Shown piece after piece: positions 1 to 13,680 of a stretch of DNA of 64,000 nucleotides. How positions within the stretch are numbered: the stretch's first letter is position 1; each line of letters starts with the position of its first letter. Under the pieces are notes generated by a model. It did no database searches. It was not told where the DNA came from and saw only the letters and a list, made by a program, of their open reading frames with translations. Source of the DNA: Taenia hydatigena (taxonomy: Eukaryota; Platyhelminthes; Cestoda; Cyclophyllidea; Taeniidae); contig JADWOT020000001.1 of assembly GCA_036345935.2 (NCBI GenBank), forward strand, positions 9,975,801 to 10,039,800. The letters are read 5' to 3'. Made by a program: the position numbers and the translations under genes.

Positions 1-299
1 GCGGAGTAACTGAAGAGAGACCGTGGAAGTGGGAATCAGAGTGCTCTGATGTATGCACGTAGACAATTTACGAAAAATCACACTCGCAGAATGTAGTAAA
101 CAGACAATATTATCGGATTCCATATTATTCCACATGGTGGCAAATCATAGCAGGCTGACTTTTACTTTTGTTTATTTCACTCCCTTTTGTCGCAAAAAAT
201 TATTTTTTTTCTTCCAGAAGACTACAAAAAGCATTTGTAAATGCAAACTAAATAGGTACACTCCACGAAACACACTTCTAGGCGCTTACACTTATTTTC

Positions 300-1640
300 T
301 GATGTGATCACCGATCGCACATAGAGCATTCATTTGCACCACCGATGTCACTGCCCCTTGCTTTAGTATTACCTTATTCAATATAGCAGTGTGTACTGAA
401 GTGATCCACAATCAAGTACAGTGCAGAAGGTTAGCATGATAGGATAGAAACTGACATGCGAAACAGCACAAATGTGTGTATAGAAGAGTACAGAAGAATG
501 AAGAGTAGCAGAGAAGACTAAAGCATGGTGCAGCTAATTTAAATGTAGCAAAGAGGGCCAGTGATCACGAAAATTCCATTTTCGTCACTGATGTGTGTAG
601 TAACCCAGTTCGGAGTAGCACAACCTCGGTAGGTGCCAAACCCACGGACATCCACGCAGAGCTATTGCTGATATGTGCTTCTATCACTTTAATAACCACT
701 CTATTCTCAACTTTCCTATTTACTTGCACATCCTACTAATTATCTTTTCTTCTGTAATATCTTGGCTGCTCCATACAACTCACTACGAGCTTCAGCTTTT
801 TTAACACTTGTCTAGTATTATTTTAAGAATTATGTCTAGAATCAAATGTCTTCCACCTCATCAAATTTATTGGATCTTCTAGTTGTATCCGAAACATTAT
901 TATAATTTTTGTCAGGAATATTTTAGGAGTTTTTGCGCAGCATGCAGTTCAAAATCAGATATTTTTTGACAATAAAAAATATGACCTTGGTCTTAAAATA
1001 GTAAAATTGTGCTAAAAATCCACCAATTGACGTGTTTAGTTCCACACACTTCCCTCGCTGGTTGTGTCTAATGGAGTGCCGCAAGTTGATAGGAAACTGG
1101 CCATACTTGTGTCGTCTGAATTGCCTTTGATGGTGCTATGAATATTTTATTAGTTCCAAATATGTCATAAATAAAGTAATTGGTTCCCAAATAAGGCCCA
1201 TATTGTAGAGCCAGTTTTTAGTCGCATTTTTGTGCTGCAGTGTCTAAAATGCCAACCCGTTATCAATCATGCCCGCGCTATTCTGCTTCATCAACCGCTG
1301 CCTCCTTGCCTTACTGTACCGTGATACAGGTCTAATGGTGTTTAATATACGTCGAGGTGGGCACATCATCTGTAGCAAAAGTGACTAATCCAACCACTGC
1401 ATCGCTAGTAGCTCTACTCGGTCTAAACGGGGCAAGGGAAAACGTCACTGCCGTATAAATAGGAAACATTTTCTGTAAGTAAAATCAGACCAAACGTTAC
1501 AGACCAATTATTAGTGCTACTGGCTTAAAAAGAATTCGGATCTGAGAGAGGCAATCAGCAATACAGTAAGATTTTGATCACTCAGCTGCAACTTTGTCAT
1601 AAAGCAGGTCCAATCCACTTTTTGCGCTGATTTTGAAAGC
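300..1640 (+). repeat. Repeat family A, copy with the b-type 3' half
   Basis: The first part, with the 'ttaccttattcaatatag' and 'ccaaacccacgg' landmarks, matches copies near 5.8, 17.9, 24.1 and 28.5 kb. From about 780 the sequence follows a second type of 3' half, shared with 28.9-29.8 kb and, inverted, with 36.0-36.8 kb. There is no long ORF. Boundaries are approximate because the alignment was done by eye. Confidence 0.6.
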
Positions 1641-1789
1641 GGACTAGGTCACTGGTGCGTGCACTACCTAGACCAGACACGTCACTAGCCTTCATTCACT
1701 TTTTTCCCTTTCCACATTTCAAATCACAGAATTCCTCATCGACTACGCATTTAGCACCTCTTTTGCCCCCATACTTGCCTGAATAATGC

Positions 1790-2790
1790 TCACAAAACAA
1801 TGTATTTATGGCTTTTAGTCATTGTCAGCTGTTGTAGAAGCTCATATCGTCTGTGTAGTAGGAAGCTTCGCTTTCAACAGACGCAGAGGAGCACTTCGAG
1901 ACGTTCACACCACCCAAACCACTACAAAATTTCGAGTTTTATTAAGCATCATGCTTTAATCGCTGATAATGTGAGCCGTGACGAAGTAAATCAAAGGAAA
2001 CTTCCGTTGACTACCCTCTACTTCATCTCAAAATTGCCTCATTCCCTAGCAGATTGGCAATCTTTCATATGCTGCCTGTGTGCCGTTTTAGTACTTCGCT
2101 TTACATAGCGGCGTATGTCGAATTTCTGTTTGTTTGCCCTCATTCCGCAATCTCTTCCTTTTTCCTTCCGCCACTCCGCAAGCAGCTCACTAAAAGCAGG
2201 TTATTGGTGGTGATACTAAGGCAACCCTTCAAAACGGAGAATATACTAAGGCTTACGAGTCTAACTTTTGCTTCCAAATCATATTGGACTATTGGGATGT
2301 GGCGAAAGATACACTGGCTAAAAGGAAAGGGTGAATTGTCCATAGCATTTGCTATAATGCTGGAGTACAGTAACTAATGCGTTAGTGTAACTTGCTAATG
2401 TGCCCGTATCGTGAAAGCTGTCCCGCATTAGAGATTCAATCCCCTCAATCATCTTTTATAAATGATGTGGTCATATCAACTTATTTGTAGATACAAGCTC
2501 CATTTCTCATATTTATATTGCCCCTAACTTTCTATGCTTTACCTTACTATCTCCTAAACATCCGCTCTCTTCTTTCCGCATTTACGCAACGCCATGCAGT
2601 CCATGTGCGTAGAGTCGCGTCGGAGTGCACCACACTTTTTATTTGCACATGATTCCATAATCAGTGACTTTGTTTACACCTTTTGCTTGGATCTTTATCA
2701 TATTATGAGAAAAAGACTTCCAAAATGCAGCTGCTTTATACTTGCATCCACTTACGGTCGTGAAGTTCCCTAACGGTTGTAGCCTTTTTC
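1790..2790 (+). repeat. Repeat family A, 3' part (a-type)
   Basis: It contains the landmark 'gagcacttcgagacgttcacacc' segment, then 'gtgccgttttagtacttcgc' and the 'cgtatcgtgaaagctgtcc' block. These occur in the same order at 24.5-25.7 kb and 59.4-60.3 kb. The short ORFs here (for example 1800-2108 and 2054-2377) overlap one another and are not conserved in other copies, so they are not called genes. Confidence 0.55.
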
Positions 2791-5200
2791 GCTTAATTCC
2801 AAAACCCAAATTTCTCATACTCATGAGCGCACGTGTGTGTGAGTGTGTGCACAGGATCAAGACATTTGTGGACAATCATGGTAGTTGGGTTGTAGTGATC
2901 AATAAGTATCGTGCAAATTTTTAGAAGTTCCCCTGATAAGTGGCCACCATGCCTTTCGGAGGGATGCTGTCTTCCTCTGTATGGTCTGAGCGTGCTGACA
3001 ACCTCTGGAAACGCAGGCACGCTCAAGCATTGTAAGTAAATACCTCAGACTGAAATAGGATTAACGTGACCGGATTAGTGCTTTGACAGCTCCCATTCTC
3101 TGACCAACTTGGCCAGTAAACAAATACCATAAGACGCTGTAAATTAAGCTCATACAAAACGAGAAACACGCCTCAACAAAGTGCCTTTACTCAGATGCTT
3201 TGAACCCGTAATTTAGACGTAGCGCTATTCCATCTAATTGAGTCAGTTAATACAGTGGATGGATAATGAGTTAAAAAGGCCTGTGGAGTCAAAAGAAGCC
3301 AGATTTGTTGGTTTGATGCAAGCAGAAGTTTGAATGGAGTAATTTGATAGGTTTATTTTCTTTCGCTTTTGTCTTCACCGCAGCCATCTCATTCTTCTTC
3401 TTTTTTGATACTAGTTTGCTGAAAGGCCTGTATCACGAATTCAATCCCAGCAAAGATGCGTCTGTTCGATTCTCGTCATTTAATAGCCTTACTGTGCAAT
3501 ATCTATTAATTGAACTTTCTTTTAGAGTTATTGCAATTGCAATCCAATTTCAGTAGTTAGACGTATGATCACTTTAGCATATCCAATTCGTGAGTCCATT
3601 TGCATTTAGCTGTTTAAACTGACCCACCTTTGAAAGCGCAACAGGAAATTGGTCGGTGGTAATGTGGAGGGAAAGTGTTACGATTGTCAAATAAATAGCA
3701 GCAATCATAGGGAAGTTCAAGAGTTTAATTTGTTCACATCTAGCAATCAGATGTGCATACAGTCGGTTGTGGATGAAACCAGTCACAACACCGAGACCAA
3801 TTGCGTATTCTGACCATCGATTTGGCGTGCAATTGGATATTTCTCATCATAAGACCCTAGGGATGACTACTTACTGAGGTTTATTGAATGCAAACAGCCT
3901 AAACCTGCATGACAGCTGTAGTCTCAAAGCATTCAGTAAAAGTGCGCTTCTTCCATCGATCGGCTATGGTGCCTAACAGGAAGTATCCTGCATGATGATG
4001 CACAAGTTGGGTGCATCCATTTCTAGACCTCTAAGATGCAACAGGGAATACCCTACAACTTATTTGCTCTCATGTAATTTTTAACGTGCGAGTCATTTGT
4101 GAGCCTATTCGAGGAATAAACTGGAACAAGAAAAGGTGCATAGAATTGTTACAATGTTACCTTATCTTTGGCTGCACTGCGCACACGCATGTCAGACAAA
4201 TGCTTCATTCCTATGAACTACCTTTAATCTTGAAGCAATTGCACTTACTTGGAGAGCTATTCCGCATTTTCGAGCAATCGACAAAAATAGTTTTTAGCAT
4301 ATAATCTTACACAAAACTTGTGTACATGATTGTCGAGCTAATCAGGGTTATATGGGCGCGGTTTATTAAGTTATCCGTCTCGGTACTCATTCAACCGCTG
4401 TAGCTGCGTTGCTTCATATATGTTAGTCAATATTTCGGCTGCCTTATTGTTGTGGCATAAGTGTGTCGATTACATTATTAAATAGAATTACATCCGATCA
4501 CACACAGCCACATTTTATCTTACTGTCATGCGTTTGAGTCTGATATGTTGCAGTCGGCTTTGGTTACGCTTTCCTTCACAGCAGCGGCAGCCGAAGAAGC
4601 GATGAATGTCAGGTCATCACAAAATTGAAAGAGAGTGCTTTGTTGCTTCGGCCAGCGATTCTGCAAAGCCATGCGCCTTTGTCGCAGAACAGAACGACAC
4701 TTCGATCTGAAACTGCGACCTAATGCTATTGTGGTTACAATGCCTCTGAAACATTAATCACCAAAATTACGAGTTTCTGTTTTCCTACCGCTCTTTGTTG
4801 AACATTTCCGGTGTAAGCGTAAGGAGTTGTCTTAGATTCAAACAGCCAAATCATTTCATGGTGCGAATTCGCAATTTGGCAGGAAAGACCGGAAGTGGGA
4901 TTTGACCTAAGCTAACTTCTTGTCTATGTAGAGCACATTCTGCTCAACAGAAGTTGACTTAGAAACAGACAAGATTAATTTGACCACAGCTACCCTGTGC
5001 ACCAGAGACGCTGCTACTGTGTCTCTAGCAATTCCTAGGCAATATTTTTGATTAACTAAAAGGAAAATTAGGTAGATGCCAATTTCAACAAATCAATCTT
5101 TTTTATCAATCTATCAAATATAACAGTTAGGAGGAATTTGTATCATCAAAAAGCCGAATGTTAGAGAACAACTGCTCCATTGAGATCTACGAACAAGCTG
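2790..5200 (-). repeat. Repeat family B, inverted 3' part
   Basis: This stretch is collinear, in reverse complement, with about 44.9-47.15 kb. Matching blocks include 3050-3240 with 46.68-46.9 kb, 3570-4060 with 45.9-46.5 kb, 4245-4620 with 45.34-45.66 kb, and 4780-5040 with 44.93-45.15 kb. Together with 7290-8670 it appears to be one minus-strand B element split by later insertions. No recognisable protein is encoded. Confidence 0.65.
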
Positions 5201-5439
5201 CCAGCAAGCACATGAGTTATGTGAGAAGCAGAGATGTGTAAATCTTTAGTGTGTGGAAAAGGAAGGGTTCTACAAATTCATTTATTATGGATTTGCATCA
5301 AAGACAGTCGATGCCGAAGTATTTCGCACCTTTGTAGTTGTGTAATTAACCAGCAGAGGCTATCATCTAATTCCTTACCATACTAGTTTAAAAAAAGGCA
5401 ACTGAGGCACACTGTTGTGTGTCGCATTCGGTTAAAGCT

Positions 5440-5760
5440 GCTTAACAGCTTGCCATGTAGATGTTATTGCTGAAGGAGGAAATGCAAGTCTTAGAAATCA
5501 AGCCTTTGTCATTCATGCACTTGCGATGACACCATAAAAGGGATAACAGTGTAACAATCTCACGCACCTTATTCGTACCGATCCATTTCTCGTGCAGCTT
5601 CCCAAATGGCACCCACACACGTTTGAAATTGCACGATAGCAGATGTCGAGAAATGGACGCACCCAACCCGTGCACGTTTATGCAGCAATCTCTATGCATA
5701 ATCATGCAGGATACTTCCAGTCAGTTATAGTAGCTGACAAATGGCAGATGTGTACGCATA
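5440..5760 (+). repeat. Repeat family B fragment, forward
   Basis: It matches 45.66-46.0 kb in forward orientation through 'ggataacagtg', 'atttctcgtgcag' and 'catgcaggatacttc'. It joins directly to a family A fragment at about 5755. It lies between the two halves of the inverted B copy, so it is probably a separate fragment. Confidence 0.55.
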
Positions 5761-6440
5761 CCAGATGCTTTAAGACTACGGTTGTCATCAATGCTTTGTC
5801 TATGTGCACCCAATGGACCATAGTAATGCCATTATTACCTTATTCAATATAGTAATATAAACGAGCAATAATCTGCAATCAAATACATTGCGGAGAAGAA
5901 GGATGTGATGGGATAGGAATTGACTGTATGGAATGGTGGAAGTATGTAATGAGGAGTGCAAAATAACGAGGAGTGGCAGAAGGGACTGAAGTGAAGTGCA
6001 GATGATCGGAATATGACAGTGTGCCAGCGACCCCGAGCTTTCAGCTTCTGCTGCAGTTTACCCGAGCGTACTTACGCACTAACCTAGAACGGCACAGCAT
6101 AATTTTGGTAGACTGCCAAACCCACGGCCCTGTATGCATCGTAGTCAATGACGCACACTTTCTTGCTATTTACCACTCAATTCTCAATATTTTTTACCAA
6201 CCGCATATTCTCTCGCTTCCCTTCTTTTACACCATCGCAGCTACTCCTCACGCATAACTAAGAATTTCAGCTCTTTCAATGTTCTTCTAGTGTTACAACA
6301 AGCACGTTTCGTTTGCAAATAGGAAAGCACTGCTTTTTATAACCGCAAATTTCTACCTCGAAGTGTTCGCACTGCCTTCCTAGTTGCTTCCACTTCACCT
6401 TTAATAAGAAGAGGTTAATGGCAATGCTGCATCAATCCCA
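5755..6440 (+). repeat. Repeat family A fragment
   Basis: It shares 'ttattaccttattcaatata', the tract around 'actgccaaacccacgg' and the following pyrimidine-rich part with the copies at 17.9-18.4 and 24.1-24.6 kb. The 78-codon ORF at 6021-6257 lies wholly inside the repeat and is not preserved in other copies. Confidence 0.5.
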
Positions 6441-7290
6441 TCGACACTTTGTGTTCGATCAGTAGAATTTTCACCCATTTTTCAACAGAACGCAACTTAA
6501 ATGCAGAACTCTAGCGTTGGCTATCTTCACTTCTGTTTTGCATTTGCATTCAATTTTCTTTTCAAACTTCCGAATGACTGCCTGATGCTAAAGCCAAGAA
6601 AAAGGATTTCAGCTCTTCGAAGAGACTAAATGAGGGAACTGAACAGCATTATGCTTAATGACAAATCCTTCTACAAGTAAATTTGAAATCAAGAGAGACT
6701 GAATTCTCTAATTTTGAAAAGATAATCCTTTTACTGGTTCACTAGTTCTAGCTCTTTTTAGTGAAAAAGAAAAGCTGATTCCGCACCTTAGTGTGGATAA
6801 ACTACGACCCCATTCACTTGATCATGTTGCTTTTTGTTAAGATTAAATATGTTTTGAAGTGTGTTACTGTCTGAGTTGCTTTGACGATCATTTGCTGTAA
6901 CAGATCGACTTACCGGCCTCTGACTTTTATATGCTTTTGTATTGTGGATCTATTTCATTAAATGGTGTGCTGTGACTTGCCATTCGAAGCAACTTTTCAG
7001 CATGTCTAACTTGCCACGAAAGCTTTTGTTATGAAAAATCAAAGAAACACATCTTCTTTACTGTGTGAGTGCTGCGGATCGCATCAAGCTAACTACACTT
7101 TATGCATTCTAGCCAGTCGGATACTTAACACGATGGAAAAGATAAGTTTATTCAACTTCCGGCTAAACGAGGGCGCCTTTGTTTGACTCATCCTAAATCT
7201 ACAGTTGCCGTTCCCGGTGCCCACAATGAGTTTACTTAACGCCATTCTAGTTGTTACTCAATTGTGCTCTTGAGCCCATCATCCTATATT
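6440..7290. other. No gene seen
   Basis: About 850 bases of AT-rich sequence with frequent stops in all frames and no domain or splice-supported open frame. It lies between two halves of the inverted family B copy and may be an insertion or strongly diverged repeat. Confidence 0.4.
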
Positions 7291-8670
7291 TAGGAGCTAA
7301 ATGGTTACCATTGCAACAAGAAAACATGACGTGTAGTGCTGCACGACATTCCAGTACTTATAGGAAACAATTGCGCATACCACGCTGTATATTGTAAAAC
7401 ATCTTATTGTTTTTCTTTGGGATAATATAGTTAAAGAAAAGGAAGCAAATCTTTTCTTGCTGCCTTGATGGTCGCAACCTTCAAAGGAAATTAACGGTTT
7501 CATTTCTCACCCCTTTGCAGGATGCTTCTAATACATCCACTGACTAAACAAACTTTAATAAAATCACCCAATTGTTACAAGCATTATAATAGGGCATTTT
7601 TGCTTTTTGAATTGGTATTTCTAGGGGGTGTTAAATTGACTTAACTACTTTGGCCATTCCTGCGGTCAGACTCAGCCGTATCGCACAGTATAAGGGTTTC
7701 AAAGTCAAACCAAGGTTTAACTTCATGGCCACGTAAATCATTGACGATGTTGCGACAACATTTCGCTGCACCGTCTAATTGCAATTGTAAGTACCTACAG
7801 TACATTCGATCCTGGATTGCCTAAAATCCGGACCAAAACAGCGAATTTTCACACATTTTTAGAAGTATCAGCTTTCGCATTCGCTTTTGCGAGCAACCCA
7901 GATACTCCCACTCCCTCAGTCTAGATTGGCTGAAACCGTGTTGGTTGTTTCCTTCGCGTTACTGGTTCAAAATAAGGACGAGCGAGTGTGTGCAGCAGGT
8001 GTCGCAAAAATTAGCTTTAATGCTTACGACGAAAGAGTTATAGTTTGGTCCCCATCAATCTGCTTATTGTCCTACATTTTGCGCTATATGGTTTGTCGAA
8101 GCCTCAGAAGAGACTAGACCTTCGCTCATCTTTAAAATTATTCGTCAGTGCTTCCACACCATAAGTAAAAGTAAGGCACACAAGCTGACAATACGGAAAG
8201 TGGTGAGAAGTCGTTGACCTATCATCACTCACAAATTCATTGTCCCCTTTATCAGCAGGATTTCGTCTGCGTCGAAATCAGTCCCCCATTATCCTGCCTT
8301 CCACAACGATTGAATCCAATGGTAGGCTGGCATTGATCGTGTTGCTATGCGGCTAATTTGCTATGTTGCCCTGTTTTGGCGATTGTATTAATGCAAACAC
8401 ATAATGTTGTCTAAGAAGTAGAGCAGAGCTATGGCTGGTATTTGGCTAAGGCTTTGGACATTAATGAATGTCAGTATTTTACTGACAGAGGTGCGCATCT
8501 TCACGCAGATACTAGAGCCGCAGGTTGGATATGGCATTAATAAACTTGTAGGTGCTATCTGCTATAACACTCATGACGTTTGTAGCAGTAAAATGCCATG
8601 CTACCCGCGGCGAATACGAGCGATAGCAAGTCGAGGCTTACAACTCACTTGGACGAAGCACGCGTAAAAT
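7290..8670 (-). repeat. Repeat family B, inverted 5' part
   Basis: It is the reverse complement of about 43.2-44.69 kb. Clear blocks are 7300-7390 (44.6-44.7 kb), 7780-7960 (43.9-44.1 kb), 8085-8260 (43.57-43.75 kb) and 8400-8660 (43.2-43.42 kb). The 78-codon ORF at 8431-8667 on the plus strand falls inside. The corresponding strand of the 43 kb copy does not keep this frame, so no gene is called. Confidence 0.65.
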
Positions 8671-10640
8671 TTGCTAATTGATTTTCTAATCAAATTTAGG
8701 CGCAGATTTGCCTAAATTCATTTAAAGGCAATACGCCTTGTGGTTGTGACTGCACAGTAGCGTCAAATCTAATGAAACTTATCACTGTAAAATATAGGAA
8801 CAATAAAAGTTGGAGAGTGAAGCCGTGTTGTCACAGGGTGACTTTGAAAGCTATATTTTACCCAAGCATTAATTGACAATTAAACGGACCTCCCAAGCCC
8901 TTAGCAGTCACGAGGCCGGGGTATTCAGCACAAATCGGCAAAGAGTTAGCACTCACAGTGCAAATAAGGCAAAATGCTTATTTTTGCGTTATGACAAGAC
9001 AAGATAAGAAAATACGAATTTGTGCTACCAATGAGTTCGACTAATACCATGCCACTTTGAGTGTCGCTGACAACTAACTTGGTGGCTAAAAATGGCCTAA
9101 TAATAAGCAAGTCAAAAAGAGATTTTTTAAATCTTAATTCATTGCATCATCTGTATTCTTAACAACCTCTACACGAATAATGGAAAAATAGGTTACCAGC
9201 ATTCCTAACTCTCTGCTTTATAGCTAAAGCACTTTTTTCACTTAACACGGTTTTGCAGATTGGCTGAGACAAATGTTCCCAAGAGTCCTTCGATTCGTGA
9301 AAAAGAGAGTTATCAAAGGAAAAATTCAAAAAGAATTTGGCGCTTTACGTGCATCACGGTGCTAAGGCCGAAGGCCTCTATAAATACTTGCACGTTTTTG
9401 CACTTATGAGGTGGATCACTGATGTTACCGGGCTCGATTTTGACAGTGTCCGCCTCTTTATACTGCCGCAGCACCTGCTACCCAAATATCGCAGAATTTA
9501 AAAGGCGGTCGCTCGAGCCAGTTACAATTTTATAACTCCTGACACCAGCCCATGAATTAAAGACCTACCTGTTCATGAGTACGCCTTACGCTAGCAGGCT
9601 ATGCTAAATTTGTGCGATCTCTGATCCTATTCTTATAGGTTAGGTGTGAAACTTCAGATTTTATTGCTCAAAAACATTCATAGTTTGCCATTGTTCCTGA
9701 ATCATCTCTTTATTTACAGTTGCCATTCGTTAGATGTGCAGACGATGTGCCAAAGTGAATTGTAGATCCGACTCAAAATGTAATAAGGTTGTGAAAAGTG
9801 GTGTCGTTTGCAGCAACACTGGAGACATTTTTTACACCCGAGATGCAACTGTGCAGAAATTCTCGCAGATAATTTATTGATGTGCATCGCTAAAAGTAGA
9901 AGAGGGACACAGGCTCCAGCCCGATTTCAATGCTACAACCAATGCGAGTGCTTCGGTTGTCGAGCTACATAAGTGTCTTTGTTAAGGCAAAAAAGATCTT
10001 CAAAAGTAAGTGCGTGATTGCTGTGATCTCCTGGTCATGTTTGCTTACTGATCAGCTATGCCAATGTTTGCGCTGAACCTTGTCGACTTTTATGAGGGAA
10101 GAGGCTTCTTGTTCTTAAGGCAGGAGTCGAATTTGCAGGCAATGTGAATGGGAACTTCAATGCCTGTCGTGTAAAATAATCACCTGTTGCAAACCATACG
10201 GAAGGCCATTTAAAGTTCTGCTTAGCATTTCGTAACATTTTTCGTGCAGAAGAGAGATCTCTGTCTGGAATGCCAGAGACCGCTGAATACATTCATGCCT
10301 AGAAATGTTGCTGCTCAATATCGAGAAAAGAATTCAAAGGAAAGCAAAGTCGAAACAATCGTGCTCAGCGGATGATTGTGAGGCCTTTGACGCTGGATCA
10401 AGCTGCTGATATAGCGCTTAGAGCAGATCATATACCCTAAAGATGCTACCAACCTCCTAGCTCCTCAACTTAAACCTTTCTCAAAATAAGAGATAAAGTA
10501 AATGGTTATAGGTAAAAGGAGAATTAAAGAACCGCTCTTATGTTACAAAATACTTCCCTGAATCCATGCCAAAGGTTTACTGCATTTTTATATTCCACAG
10601 TATTTTATGCTTGATGCATGCTCTTAATGCATATAAAATG
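8670..10640. other. Unassigned intergenic DNA
   Basis: No supported gene. A 78-codon ORF on the minus strand (10056-10292) starts just after an in-frame stop and shows no recognisable domain. It may be chance. The rest has short frames only and probably consists of further degraded repeats. Confidence 0.4.
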
Positions 10641-11870
10641 TATGGAATCCCAAACGCTGGAAAATGAGGGCAGACAAAGTAGAGGGCGCGGATGATTAAA
10701 ATGTGAGGATCGGAACCTATGGCCTCAATTGGGTTCAAACGACCACATCATACAGATGGTAATGAATCACGAATGCAGACAAATTTCATGATACAGGTGC
10801 ATTCGCAAGTGACGCTGATGCAGTGATCGCACTGTCAGCATAAAAGCGCGGATGATTTGCTCTTCTCTTCTTTGCTGGTATTGCTGCAATGAAAGCATTC
10901 AGTTAATCGTTTGTGCTCCGCCTCAGCTCGGTGATCCCAAATAATTTAAAGACGGAAGTTGGACTACGTTGAACTCATAAGCAGCAATTCTATTCCACTG
11001 CGTCGGATCGCTTTTTCAACATTACTATTTACAGCCTTGTCAGTGAGTGCCATGCAGAGCAGTGAACGAGCAAAGGAAAAGGATTTAGAATGAGTCCTAA
11101 TGGAAAAGGTTAGGATATGCGCTACTTCGTTAAACAAAATAAGAAAAGGCACGCACTAATCGAATGAGAAACGGGTGGTCTACTTGAGACTAAAATCGAT
11201 CGGGCTGGAAAAGATGCCGATGCGCAAAACTCGTTTAGTGTACTCCGGGTGGCTTCATACGACCATCTCCAAACCGTGGTCTTCAGTAAAATACGAAATC
11301 CTGTAATCGATTTAAGTAGCGCGAACATCTCGAAACGCACATCTGCGGTTGAGATGCAATGCTTTCCTATCCATAGACAAGATGTGCTTGCTGTAGCATT
11401 AGACGAATATCAAAGCAGCTGATGATATTGGTAATCTGTGGGGAGTAGCTGGGATAGTGTGACAGAAAAGGGAAGTAATAGATCAAGTAGAAATTCGCAT
11501 TAAAGAAGAAGCGAACGCCAACGACAACCGTGCGTAGATGCCTGTAAATTTAAACAGCACCGAGGTTATGCTACGTTGATCTGGGCTAATACACATGCGC
11601 CGCGTGTGACGGAAGTGGAACATCCGGAGTCACTGGCACACTTTGCTGCACTTCAGCCATCTCTACTCTACTTTATTTCTCCCTGCTATTCCTTATTTTT
11701 CCAAACTCCTCTTCATACATTTGTGCCATTTCATTTAGTCAGTTCCTCGTCCACCACATCACATCTCTCAGCACCGTATTTGATTGCGGACGATTGCACG
11801 TATATATTACTATATTGATCTAGGTAATATTTAAAAGGCGGCAGCAAGTTGCTTGTAAAACCGAAAGCTG
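10640..11870 (-). repeat. Repeat family A, inverted copy
   Basis: Reverse complement of the A unit. 'acaaatttcatgatacaggtg' near 10780, 'tggaagtggaac'-like sequence near 11610 and the 'atatattactatattg' block near 11800 match 25.18, 24.33 and 24.14 kb in reverse order. The ORFs at 10964-11340 and 11576-11818 overlap the repeat and are unsupported. Confidence 0.55.
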
Positions 11871-13680
11871 CCGGCAGTGTTATCCAAAAAACTAAGTGCA
11901 GCTCACCTTAGGTGCGTTAATTTACATGTTTTGAGGGACTATTTCCTGGCCCTCATTGACAGAAAAAGTGGCTAAAGGCCTGCAACAATTCTGTTGATAG
12001 GACAGAGTGGCATATTAAAACTCAGTGAAAGTGTGACTGAGTGACTTCAATCTCCTTGTCTTTAAAAGCAGACATAAATCCAAATAGAGATTTCGCTGTC
12101 CCTTCGCGCACGTTGAACGCCTTCTTGAAGCAGCATAATTTGTCGGCAGTAATGGTAACACAAATCAACTGCTTAGCGAACAGATAGGGAATTGAGAAGA
12201 ACAGAATCTCAACAGCGTCCTAACGTCATTCTGGCTAACGCTTAACTTCTGTCAGTGCAAATAACCATCCTTGCACCCCTAAGTGCTCCTCTTCGGCGTG
12301 GTGTTTAACACAGCGGTGGCGCTCAATTATGCACAAGCAATAAGGACAAAGTAAAACATCAAGTCTGCAGGGAAGTGAATAAAGAGCAAAGCTGATAAAA
12401 GCAATCTATGACGTAACGCTCAACACAGCTGAGCAGTCATTATGCCAAAGCATTTAAAAAGATCCACTTCAAACATGATTATTATTTGACGTGCAGCATC
12501 ATGACCTCCTGTATGACTATCCATTCACTAGGCTAAGTGAGCCATTGAGACACGACAAGCTGTAATTTATCTCCGAGTTATAATTTGAGCCATCCGAGCC
12601 CTTCCATTTGTTACCGATACTACCTAGAAGTTAATATTATGCTAGCGTGATCTATTATGAGCCTTTGGAAGACTTGGGATGGAACGATGCTTTAGTGGTA
12701 GTGGCAAGCAAAGCTGATACAAAAGAAACTATGCCCATTTATTTTATCGCTTCCGCTCTTGAGCGATACCAAAGATGGCATCTGTTATGGAACCTAGTGT
12801 CTGCTGACGTAATAAAACAGTCTACGAACCAACCTACACCATATAATTTTGCATTTTTACTCTTGTAAAATAAACTCAAGGAAAGATGGCCAAACACAAT
12901 TGATCCAATGCTAAAAGGCATAAGGTTTTTTTAATGCTTTAATGCCTCTAAATCACTCTAAAATCATCGGACATGGTGCTCTCTCCTTGCGTGGCTACAC
13001 CAACTCAAATATCAGCAAGGAATCTACGACTTGCATCAGCTTCGAGGCATAAAGACAAAAATTTGTGATGCTGACCTAAACCACCATGGGAAGATGTCTG
13101 ATGTCATGAACTGCCTTGTGCATAAGTGAGCACTGAGTTGCAAAGCCTCATCGTCGCCTTCATTCTTTGCGAGCATTGATGCCTAAGGGCAGCTATCCCA
13201 TCACTCCTTTTTCTAGTGGCACTTTTAAGGCCTGTGTCTGTGCCAGGTGTAGTACGCATGCAATTTGTCAGTATTAACGTAGGTTATTTCAGAACTGTCC
13301 CTAGGATTAACTGTCTTGAATAAGGTTAGAGCGAAATCTTGAATACGATGCTGCAATGCATTAAACGTGTGACTCGATGAAAGGGAGTGGAACTTGTTTT
13401 GTTATAATATGTGCCTTCAATTCGGTAGGCGCTCGATTTGCAGCTTCCTATGGTTTGCGCTTAATTTTTCAGTGGGTTTGAGGGAGAATTCTGCCACGAC
13501 GTTATTGCGACAACCTGACCCCTTTTAAGTCAGTCCTTTGCAGTGCTTGTGTGACAAAATCCTTAGTGGTTTCCTGTGTACTCACACTACATCTCTTCAT
13601 AAGGCATGGAGGCCACTAATGAAGTGAAACCTCTGAGAGCTTGTACAGACTCCAGGGTTCCTCACAATCAGGACAATAGA
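11870..13680. other. No gene seen
   Basis: About 1.8 kb without a credible open frame. The overlapping antisense pair at 12647-12921 has no domain or splice support. A short CA-rich run near 13.7 kb marks the edge of the next repeat. Confidence 0.4.
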
